Source: an uncultured Oscillospiraceae bacterium (GTDB lineage Bacteria > Bacillota > Clostridia > Oscillospirales > Ruminococcaceae). Taken from it: 20,340 nt of DNA. The notes beneath the pieces are model-generated. The model worked only from the letters and a program-made list of their open reading frames with translations, was not told the DNA's origin and searched no databases. Made by a program: the position numbers and the translations under genes. Positions 14,653 through 20,340 of this stretch are shown one piece after another. The stretch's first letter is position 1. Each line of letters begins with the position of its first letter. The stretch lies in NCBI GenBank assembly GCA_902489475.1, contig CABUAH010000032.1, positions 1-20,340 on the forward strand. Direction: 5' to 3'.

Positions 14653-15567
14653 ATGCTACAAGAAGTATTTTATTGGATATTCAATATGAGCATAACTGCT
14701 ACGATAACCGGTGTACTTATCTTGCTTATCAGATTGATAAAGAAAATTCCGAGACGGATTACTGTATTTCTCTGGATAATTCCTTTTTTGCGTATGGCAA
14801 TTCCTTTTGGGTTGAATAGCCCATATAGTTTGATGTCTTTGCTGTCTAAGTTTACAACGAAAACTATTGTTGTGTATCAGCCTACAGAAGATATATCTTT
14901 TTCGATGATGAACAGCATTATGGCGGTAAACTCTTACTTCCCGATAACATATAAGGTTGATCTGCTTGAAAATATATTTGGTGTCGCTTCCGTTATATGG
15001 ATTATTATCTCATTGGCTGTTTTTCTTATGTTAGTTGTTACATACATTTCTACACTTTACGAACTTAGAGATCCAGCACATTTTAAAGAGCGTATTTATC
15101 TTTCAAAAAAGGTTATATCTCCTGCTGTATATGGCGTCGTAAGACCTAAGATTATTTTGCCTGAGTCCTACAAAGATATGGATTATTCTGTTGTCGTTCT
15201 GCATGAAAAAACACATATACGCTGTTTAGATAATCTGTGGAGGATAATAGCATTTGTAATTGTGGCGGTACATTGGTTTAATCCGTTTTGCTGGCTATTC
15301 CTAAAAGAGTTACTCACGGATATTGAACTATCATGTGATGAGCGTGTAATTTCAAAACTGGGGGCTGATCGTGCAAAGGATTATGCAACAGCTCTATTGG
15401 AAAGCAGACAAGGCACGACTGTATTTGCATCCGCTTTTGGTGGAGCTAAAATACGAACTCGTATTGAAAATATACTTTCTTTTAAGAAAATGACTTGGTT
15501 TTCACTTGCGGCATTTATTGTATTGATTAGCGTTATTTTCTATGTACTGCTGACAAATGCAGGCTGA
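14653..15567 (+). CDS. BlaR1/MecR1-like M56 metallopeptidase without sensor domain
   Basis: A 304-residue membrane zinc protease. Membrane segments lie at about 10-30, 38-54 and 110-132; a cytosolic loop leads to the catalytic motif HEKTH (His184, Glu185, His188), followed by CLDNLWR, a hydrophobic segment HWFNPFCW and the third ligand region DIELSCDERV. A last segment near 278-300 ends the protein. BlaR1 and MecR1 continue with an extracellular penicillin-binding domain of about 250 residues, which is absent here, so another protein must supply the signal. ATG at 14653 is preferred because AGGTGA lies 5 nt upstream; GTG at 14644 overlaps the blaI stop and would add three residues. The likely substrate is the adjacent BlaI. 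Confidence 0.85.
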   Translation: MLQEVFYWIFNMSITATITGVLILLIRLIKKIPRRITVFLWIIPFLRMAIPFGLNSPYSLMSLLSKFTTKTIVVYQPTEDISFSMMNSIMAVNSYFPITYKVDLLENIFGVASVIWIIISLAVFLMLVVTYISTLYELRDPAHFKERIYLSKKVISPAVYGVVRPKIILPESYKDMDYSVVVLHEKTHIRCLDNLWRIIAFVIVAVHWFNPFCWLFLKELLTDIELSCDERVISKLGADRAKDYATALLESRQGTTVFASAFGGAKIRTRIENILSFKKMTWFSLAAFIVLISVIFYVLLTNAG

Positions 15568-15580
15568 AAGGAGAATGAGA

Positions 15581-16570
15581 ATGAAAAATAAACTATTTAA
15601 CTGGTACTATCTGTTATCCTGTATCGGCATCTTAATCGCTTCATATTACCCTTTGTCAATGGGCGTTCGTGTAATTTCTGATATGATTACTAACGGGTCT
15701 GTGGCGAAAGAAAACTATCCAAAATATATCATTCCATACACTCCAATAAGCATTGCAATAATCATTGGTGTTTTCTTGCTTCCGTTGTGCATTAAACTTT
15801 TCAAGAAGTATGCTATCGCAGGCGGTGCAATCATCGCAACGGGCGTTTTCTTCCTGTTTGAACTTCTTTTTGAGCAGAAGGTTGTCGTATCAACAGCTGA
15901 AACCGTTACCAAATTGGAAGACTGGCAGATGTTTATGTGTTATGTTCCTCCGGAGGGATGGGGCGAAACCGTAACTACATATAAGACGCAAACCGCTGTC
16001 GATATTTTAATGGGAGAATATAACCCTGCGTTCAAACTGCATTTTTACATTATCTCTATCGTATTGATTACCACCATTTTGAACTGCTTTTACGGTTTTG
16101 GACAAATGATTAAGACCGGTGAAAAGAAGCGTCTGAAATCTTTAGTATTGCAGTCGATATGTTCTGTTGCATTCCTTGGGCTGTGCGTACTCGCCTGCTT
16201 TACAGCTTTTTGGAGAGACGGCAGTATTCAAGTTTCTCCGTTGTCTGCTATGTTAATGACGATATTCTTTATACTATTTGGCGTAACTGTAGGCGTGTTC
16301 GTTGGTTCGTTCCTTTTTGGGAAACGGAAACCTGTTTCCATTTGGGTTCCTTTGGCTGTTGCTTCTGTAATGACATTTCTTATGTATATAGGTGAGATGA
16401 TTCTGCTCAATGGACATTTGTATAAGATGGGGACAGGATTTATTTTTGATAGCATACCCGGAATCGTTTTTGCACCTATTGATTTATTAGTCATAGTAAT
16501 ATCTGGAGTGATTACTGCCTTAATATTTACTTTACTCAATGGCGATCGTAAATCTCCAGTGAAGGAGTAA
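15581..16570 (+). CDS. Polytopic membrane protein of the BlaI operon
   Basis: A 329-residue protein with about eight hydrophobic segments, for example YYLLSCIGILIASYYPLSMG, ISIAIIIGVFLLPLCI, AIAGGAIIATGVFFLFELLF, AMLMTIFFILFGVTVGVFVG and a final FAPIDLLVIVISGVITALIF. I do not recognise a family. AAAGGAG at 15567-15573 is 7 nt before ATG 15581; an ATG at 15557 would overlap the end of the M56 gene and lacks an RBS. Its place right after blaI and the M56 gene suggests it is either the controlled target or the sensor that replaces the missing BlaR1 domain. Transport is possible, but no transporter motif is visible. Confidence 0.7.
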   Translation: MKNKLFNWYYLLSCIGILIASYYPLSMGVRVISDMITNGSVAKENYPKYIIPYTPISIAIIIGVFLLPLCIKLFKKYAIAGGAIIATGVFFLFELLFEQKVVVSTAETVTKLEDWQMFMCYVPPEGWGETVTTYKTQTAVDILMGEYNPAFKLHFYIISIVLITTILNCFYGFGQMIKTGEKKRLKSLVLQSICSVAFLGLCVLACFTAFWRDGSIQVSPLSAMLMTIFFILFGVTVGVFVGSFLFGKRKPVSIWVPLAVASVMTFLMYIGEMILLNGHLYKMGTGFIFDSIPGIVFAPIDLLVIVISGVITALIFTLLNGDRKSPVKE

Positions 16571-16574
16571 TCTA

Positions 16575-16760
16575 ATTAAAAAGAAAGGATTAGCCATCAT
16601 ACTTTCGGTCTTTGCAGTGGTAGCTGCATCTGCTCTGCTCCTTCATAATGCAAATGGTACTGATGATCCACAATCGGACTACCATATTGTGAAGGCATTA
16701 GAAAAGGCATCAGATTCAGAGGAATGCAAATTCTTGCCTCTTATTATGCAAATTCCTTAA
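16575..16760 (+). pseudogene. Broken ORF for an exported protein at the end of the BlaI operon
   Basis: A strong GAAGGAG (16561-16567) sits 7 nt before a frame that begins with ATT instead of ATG: IKKKGLAIILSVFAVVAASA, then LLLHNANGTDDPQSDYHIVK and 21 more residues up to TAA at 16758-16760. The first half is a good signal peptide or membrane anchor (basic start, hydrophobic core). The frame stops after 61 codons. I take it as the 5' part of a larger secreted protein gene whose start codon has changed and whose remainder was lost. ATT can initiate weakly, so a short product is not excluded. Confidence 0.5.
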
Positions 16761-16848
16761 AGAACATAAACTTTTCTGCTATAATGTTCTACGATAAAGT
16801 ACAACCGCTTGCGACTATTTTTTCTCGCAACCATTGGCTTTATCAATG

Positions 16849-16866
16849 TTGATAAGATTTTGATAA
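16849..16866 (+). repeat. Right arm-type integrase sites of element B
   Basis: TTGATAA at 16849-16855 and 16860-16866, 11 bp apart, 102 bp before the core at 16969. The same geometry is seen at the right end of element A with TGGCAAC. Confidence 0.55.
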
Positions 16867-16910
16867 ATTTCTGTCGTATAGGCAATATAATATGGATTAT
16901 CAAAATAATA

Positions 16911-16963
16911 CGAAAACTACAGCACATATTCTCTAAGCCAAAGTAGTTAAGATGTAGTTTTCG
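16911..16963. repeat. Inverted repeat beside the right attachment core
   Basis: CGAAAACTAC at 16911-16920 and its exact complement GTAGTTTTCG at 16954-16963 flank a 33-bp spacer. The right arm ends 5 bp before the core at 16969. It may be a recombination-factor site or a decayed terminator. Confidence 0.4.
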
Positions 16964-16968
16964 GCAGC

Positions 16969-16980
16969 GAGTGGGAATAA
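16969..16980 (+). repeat. Attachment core at the right end of element B
   Basis: GAGTGGGAATAA, the third copy of the guaA terminal codons. It is followed by CCGCAAA...TTTGCGG (16989-17020), an imperfect inverted repeat whose right part is identical to the copy at 13901-13922. Confidence 0.75.
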
Positions 16981-17034
16981 CTTAGAAACCGCAAAGCCCA
17001 GTATTTATGCGGGTTTGCGGCACTTCAAAGGTCT

Positions 17035-17052
17035 TTGATAACAATTTGATAA
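17035..17052 (+). repeat. Left arm-type sites of a possible third element
   Basis: TTGATAA at 17035-17041 and 17046-17052, 11 bp apart, beginning 54 bp after the core at 16980. In element A the left pair begins 58 bp after its core, so this looks like the left end of another element. No integrase follows, and the 17053-17317 interval holds only a terminator hairpin and no supported gene. Confidence 0.5.
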
Positions 17053-17148
17053 CGGTGGTTGTATAAGGGCCATTATTCTTTTAATCCGGTGGCTTTATGG
17101 TTACAGAATAATTAACAGCCGGCTGTGCAACAAATAAATCCATATTAT

Positions 17149-17191
17149 AAAGCCCTTAGCTGTGGGTAGTAACTCATAGCTAAGGGCTTTT
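17149..17191 (+). terminator. Rho-independent terminator
   Basis: AAAGCCCTTAGCT (17149-17161) pairs perfectly with AGCTAAGGGCTTT (17178-17190) and is followed by T-rich sequence. No intact plus-strand gene precedes it closely, so it may be a relic of a lost gene. A 12-bp palindrome, ACAGCCGGCTGT, lies at 17115-17126. Confidence 0.75.
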
Positions 17192-17317
17192 GTCGTTTTT
17201 ATCGGGTGACAAAAAAGCAGAAGCGTCAGGCAATAATGCACCTTGAAGTTCGGCTAGTAACACAGGGCTATGCTCGCATATGAAATACCCCTGGATATGC
17301 CGAGAGATTTTTATTTT

Positions 17318-17842
17318 TTAGTGATGATTTTGTATATTCCAACCTAAACATGGATGGTAAATCTGAAATAGTTCTATCTTTCTATTGCTATAGTTGAATT
17401 CTATTTTATTTTTTCTTCCACGCTTATAAACTATCCCATCTTTAGATTCGATATAGTCAATGTGACTGTCGATAAGATATTGTTTAATAGCATGATAAAT
17501 ATCCAAACAGGTAAATACATATTTGGGCTTGATTTCATCAATTATTGATAAAGCTCTTTTGGCTTTGTTAAGACTTCCGTACTCATCACCTACACCGGAT
17601 TTACCACCATTGGGATTTATATTATCAAAAGCACAATTGAAAAGAGTTTTATCGTTGTATCCGATTGAATTTAATAAGGAAGAAAAAGCTTTTCTGTATT
17701 TATCTGCATTTTTTGTCTTTTCAGAATTTAATACTTTTGAAATCCATTCATTATCGGTTTCTATTACTTTCTCTCCATAACTATTTGGTTCACGAAGCAA
17801 AAATAAAACACCATTAAAACTATTATTGACATATCTACTCAT
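17318..17842 (-). CDS. Hypothetical protein, possibly of uracil-DNA-glycosylase-like fold
   Basis: A 174-residue cytosolic protein that I do not firmly recognise. It opens with a hydrophobic strand and turn, GVLFLLREPNSYG, has a central LFNCAFDNINPNGGKSGVGD segment and a second strand KPKYVFTCLDIYHAIKQYL, and ends with IYHPCLGWNIQ. An N-terminal strand with a glycine/proline turn and a C-terminal HP motif recall the uracil-DNA glycosylase superfamily, but catalytic residues cannot be assigned. ATG at 17842 has GGAG 9 nt upstream; ATG codons at 17857 and 17851 are less likely. It lies between the element remnants and the hxlR-like gene, on the same strand as the latter, with no sign of an operon. 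It is probably accessory. Confidence 0.6.
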   Translation of the reverse strand: MSRYVNNSFNGVLFLLREPNSYGEKVIETDNEWISKVLNSEKTKNADKYRKAFSSLLNSIGYNDKTLFNCAFDNINPNGGKSGVGDEYGSLNKAKRALSIIDEIKPKYVFTCLDIYHAIKQYLIDSHIDYIESKDGIVYKRGRKNKIEFNYSNRKIELFQIYHPCLGWNIQNHH

Positions 17843-17943
17843 TAATATCATCTCCATATTAGTAAATTATTATATATTCTCATGTAAGCACCGCTCAGTT
17901 CTTTTAAAGTAACTTCTACACGGTGCCGTGTTTCTTCGACAGT

Positions 17944-18285
17944 TTATTCCTGTTCCATTAGCAACTTGTAGTTTAAGCCCCAATTTTCCATAGCAATTAA
18001 AATAGGATTTAAACTTTTGCCCAATTCTGTCAGAGCGTATTCGACTCTCGGAGGAACTTCTGCATAGACAGTGCGTGTCAGCAAACCGCTGCTTTCCATT
18101 GCACGAAGCTGTGCGGTCAGGACTTTCTGAGATATATTACCAATAGATTTTTTAAGTTCTCCAAATCGTTTTGTCCCCTGTAACAGGTCACGCAAAATCA
18201 ATACTTTCCATTTATCTCCAATTAAAGTTAATGTTGTTTCTACAGGACAAGCAGGCAAATCCTTTACCAATTTCTGTTCGATCAT
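17944..18285 (-). CDS. HxlR-family transcriptional regulator
   Basis: A 113-residue winged-helix regulator. It carries the family's conserved start, a cysteine in ACPVETTLTLIGDKWKVLIL (Cys13), then RFGELKKSIGNISQKVLTAQ, LRAMESSGLLTR and a wing PPRVEYALTELGKSL. Members respond to electrophiles or redox change through this cysteine, or to other signals, and usually control a neighbouring gene. ATG at 18285 has GAGAGGA about 5 nt upstream; a longer frame from 18360 would start inside the promoter. No oxidoreductase or transporter lies nearby in the window, so its target is unknown. It may be chromosomal or the last part of a decayed element. Confidence 0.88.
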   Translation of the reverse strand: MIEQKLVKDLPACPVETTLTLIGDKWKVLILRDLLQGTKRFGELKKSIGNISQKVLTAQLRAMESSGLLTRTVYAEVPPRVEYALTELGKSLNPILIAMENWGLNYKLLMEQE

Positions 18286-18331
18286 AGTTATCCTCTCTAT
18301 TCTATAGTTTCTTTTTGTAACTTTACATCTA

Positions 18332-18360
18332 ATTGTATCATATATGATGGTTTTGGTCAA
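18332..18360 (-). promoter_or_regulatory. Promoter and possible operator of the HxlR gene
   Basis: On the minus strand TTGACC (18355-18360), a 17-bp spacer and TACAAT (18332-18337). The spacer holds a perfect 12-bp palindrome, ATCATATATGAT (18337-18348), a plausible site for autoregulation. Confidence 0.6.
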
Positions 18361-18444
18361 TGTTTCTGTTTGGAATTAAGGGTGAATGATTTTAGGATTT
18401 CAATATATGTGTTACAAAAAATAAAAAATAGATTGTTTTAACTA

Positions 18445-18473
18445 TTGCAATTTCAATCGAATTTTGGTAAAAT
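18445..18473 (+). promoter_or_regulatory. Likely pyrG promoter
   Basis: TTGCAA at 18445-18450, a 17-bp spacer and TAAAAT at 18468-18473, about 45 bp before the pyrG ATG. The predicted start region has no G run, so the reiterative-transcription control known for B. subtilis pyrG is not evident. Confidence 0.55.
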
Positions 18474-18516
18474 AAAAATAGTTGTATTTTACTTCAAATT
18501 CGGAGGATTATATTTT

Positions 18517-20124
18517 ATGCCAATTAAGTATGTATTTGTAACAGGAGGAGTCGTTTCCGGACTCGGAAAAGGAATTACTGCGGCGTCGCTCGGAAGACTT
18601 TTGAAATGTCGTGGATACAGAGTAACTATTCAAAAATTTGATCCATACATAAATATTGACCCGGGAACAATGTCGCCGTATCAGCACGGAGAGGTTTTTG
18701 TTACCGATGACGGAGCGGAAACTGACCTTGACCTCGGACATTATGAACGATTTGTCGATGAAAATCTTTCGGTTAATTCAAATGTTACCACCGGTAAGAT
18801 ATACTGGAACGTTTTGAATAAAGAGAGAAGAGGAGATTATCTCGGCGGAACGGTCCAGGTTATTCCTCATATAACAAATGAAATAAAAGATAAGATTTAC
18901 AGAGTGGGAAAAGACGCAAATACAGATTTTGTTATCACCGAAATAGGCGGAACTGTAGGAGATATTGAGTCCACTCCATTCTTGGAGGCTATAAGACAGG
19001 CAAGTATTGAGGTGGGCAGAGAAAACGCTATATTTATTCATGTGTGCCTTATACCGTATATTTCCGGTTCCAAAGAACTAAAGAGCAAACCTACTCAGCA
19101 CTCTGTTAAAGAGCTTTTGTCTTTGGGAATTCAGCCAAACATTCTTGTTTTAAGAAGTGAAATGGAAATTCCTGAGGACATGAAGAATAAGATTGCAATG
19201 TTCTGTAACGTGGGAAAAGATGATGTTATTCAAAACCTTACAGCACCGAGCCTTTATGAAGTTCCGTTGTGGCTTGAAAATGAGGGCTTAGCGGATGCTG
19301 TATGCCGTCAGCTCGGACTTCCTATCACCAAGCCTGACCTTACTGAGTGGAATGAAATGGTAAGTAATATAAAAAATGCAAAGAAAGATGTTACTATAGG
19401 GCTTGTCGGAAAGTATGTTGAGCTTGAGGACGCATATCTTTCTGTTGCAGAGGCGCTTCGCCACGCAGGTTTTGCAAACGGTGCAAATGTTGATATTAAG
19501 TGGATTCAGTCTGAGGATATTACTGAAGAAAACGCCAAGGACAAGCTTTTGGGATGTGACGGAATTATTGTTCCGGGAGGGTTCGGTGACAGAGGAATCG
19601 AAGGAATGATAGAATCCATCAGATATGCAAGGAAGAATAAGATTCCAATGTTTGGAATTTGCCTTGGAATGCAGATGTCTGTAATTGAGTTTGCACGCAA
19701 TGTTGCAGGCTTTGACGATGCGAACTCTACGGAGTTTTGTGAAACATCTCATCCTGTAATAGACATAATGGATGAGCAGAAAAATATTCACGAAAAAGGC
19801 GGTACAATGCGTCTTGGACTTTATCCGTGTATGTTAAAAGATGACTCCATTTCAAAGAACGTCTACGACAGTGATCTTATCTACGAAAGACACAGACATC
19901 GCTGGGAGTTTAACAACGCTTACAGAAGTGAGCTTGAGCAAAAAGGTTTGGTTGTTGCAGGTCAATCGCCTGATAATAAGCTTGTTGAAATTGTTGAGCT
20001 TCCAAAAGATGTTCATCCGTGGTTTGTCGGAGTTCAGTTCCACCCTGAATTCAAATCCCGCCCGAACAGAGCGCATCCTTTGTTCAAAGATTTCATAAAA
20101 GCGTCATTGGAAAACAAAAAATAA
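18517..20124 (+). CDS. pyrG: CTP synthase
   Basis: It makes CTP from UTP, ATP and glutamine. The 535-residue length is normal for the family. The N-terminal amidoligase domain (about 1-270) starts KYVFVTGGVVSGLGKGITAA, a P-loop, and continues with FDPYINIDPGTMSPYQHGEV and TEIGGTVGDIES. The C-terminal class I glutamine amidotransferase has the nucleophile in FGICLGMQ (Cys382) and the FHPEF pair (His509, Glu511). ATG at 18517 is the start, with GGAGG 10 nt upstream; an earlier in-frame ATG at 18445 overlaps the promoter and would add 24 residues not found in the family. With guaA on the other side, the two nucleotide amidotransferases flank the whole insertion region. Confidence 0.97.
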   Translation: MPIKYVFVTGGVVSGLGKGITAASLGRLLKCRGYRVTIQKFDPYINIDPGTMSPYQHGEVFVTDDGAETDLDLGHYERFVDENLSVNSNVTTGKIYWNVLNKERRGDYLGGTVQVIPHITNEIKDKIYRVGKDANTDFVITEIGGTVGDIESTPFLEAIRQASIEVGRENAIFIHVCLIPYISGSKELKSKPTQHSVKELLSLGIQPNILVLRSEMEIPEDMKNKIAMFCNVGKDDVIQNLTAPSLYEVPLWLENEGLADAVCRQLGLPITKPDLTEWNEMVSNIKNAKKDVTIGLVGKYVELEDAYLSVAEALRHAGFANGANVDIKWIQSEDITEENAKDKLLGCDGIIVPGGFGDRGIEGMIESIRYARKNKIPMFGICLGMQMSVIEFARNVAGFDDANSTEFCETSHPVIDIMDEQKNIHEKGGTMRLGLYPCMLKDDSISKNVYDSDLIYERHRHRWEFNNAYRSELEQKGLVVAGQSPDNKLVEIVELPKDVHPWFVGVQFHPEFKSRPNRAHPLFKDFIKASLENKK

Positions 20125-20152
20125 ATTATAGAAGAAAACCTATTTATAATAA

Positions 20153-20340
20153 AAGCGGCAGGCTTTGATAGCCCACCGCTTGAGCGTGTCGACAAAGCCA
20201 AAACAAAAGTTTTGGTCAAGCTTTTTCAAAAGTTTGCGGTTCCAAGGCAGAGCCTTGGTCGCCGTACGCAGACGGCGAAATCCCTTTCCGGAGGGCACAT
20301 TTCAAGGGGTGAATTTTAAAACAGTCCGGTGGACTGTTTT
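20153..20340. repeat. Hairpin-rich intergenic repeat after pyrG
   Basis: Successive stem-loops fill this stretch: AAGCGG...CCGCTT (20153-20181), CCAAAAC-AAAA-GTTTTGG (20198-20215), CCAAGGC-AGA-GCCTTGG (20242-20258), CGCCGT...ACGGCG (20260-20277) and AAAACAGTCC-GGT-GGACTGTTTT (20318-20340). The series resembles dispersed intergenic repeats that I have seen in clostridial gut genomes. It carries no credible coding frame and runs off the window. The last hairpin, ending in T's, could act as a terminator. Confidence 0.55.

Larger units (their letters stand above)
13881..16980 (+). mobile_element. Decayed element B in tandem with element A
   Basis: Attachment-like cores flank it at 13869 and 16969. 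TTGATAA pairs lie 102 bp inside its right end, the same distance as in element A. At the left end the expected arm pair is missing and a truncated tnpV pseudogene follows almost at once, so the integrase, relaxase and left cargo appear deleted. What survives is the BlaI/M56 operon. It cannot move by itself. Confidence 0.65.

Noticed and set aside
1..20340. CRISPR arrays, tRNA or rRNA genes, and insertion sequences with transposases
   Set aside because: I saw no regularly spaced long repeats, no cloverleaf-like sequence with a CCA end at the insertion site, no rRNA signature and no DDE or serine transposase. The integration target is guaA rather than a tRNA gene.

Overview
The window looks like a low-GC clostridial chromosome, probably a gut Oscillospirales/Lachnospirales-type Firmicute. 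The evidence is A/T-rich codon use, clean TTGACA/TATAAT sigma-A promoters, strong GGAGG ribosome binding sites, and clostridial mobile-element families (MobV relaxase, TnpV, KilA-N, XRE). I cannot name a species.

Layout. (1) 1-3002: core chromosome, a divergent-clade diaminopimelate decarboxylase (lysA) followed at once by guaA (GMP synthase), apparently one transcription unit from an extended -10 promoter. (2) about 3003-13880: integrative mobilizable element A, inserted at the 3' end of guaA. Its left part carries a divergent XRE regulator, an excisionase-like HTH protein, a tyrosine integrase, a MobC-like relaxosome protein, a hairpin-rich candidate oriT, a MobV relaxase and a TnpV-family protein. 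Its right part is cargo: a KilA-N protein, an XRE regulator, a 47-codon orphan ORF with its own promoter, and a four-gene operon (Cro-like regulator, zinc-ribbon membrane protein, SPFH/GYF_2 protein, large zinc-ribbon membrane protein with a duplicated extracellular domain). (3) 13881-16980: decayed element B, with a tnpV pseudogene at its left end, no integrase or relaxase, and a BlaI / M56 peptidase / polytopic membrane protein operon followed by a broken exported ORF. (4) 16981-18440: sequence resembling the left end of a third element, then a small unrecognised protein (possibly of uracil-DNA-glycosylase-like fold) and an HxlR regulator. (5) 18445-20340: core chromosome again, pyrG (CTP synthase) and a hairpin-rich intergenic repeat.

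The organising observation is that the last codons of guaA (GAGTGGGA followed by a stop codon) recur twice downstream, at 13869 and 16969. Pairs of 7-bp repeats set 11 bp apart lie about 55 bp to the right and about 100 bp to the left of these cores. This is the geometry of a tyrosine-integrase attachment site with arm sites, so the guaA-pyrG interval is an insertion hotspot with stacked elements in different stages of decay.

Two points deserve most attention. The integrase and MobC-like genes are fused in frame only because a T run at 5250-5255 has one extra T; removing one T restores a normal integrase end and a separate mobC start. The zinc-ribbon/SPFH/GYF_2/duplicated-ectodomain operon is a compact membrane-associated cargo system on a mobilizable element, and its role I cannot assign.
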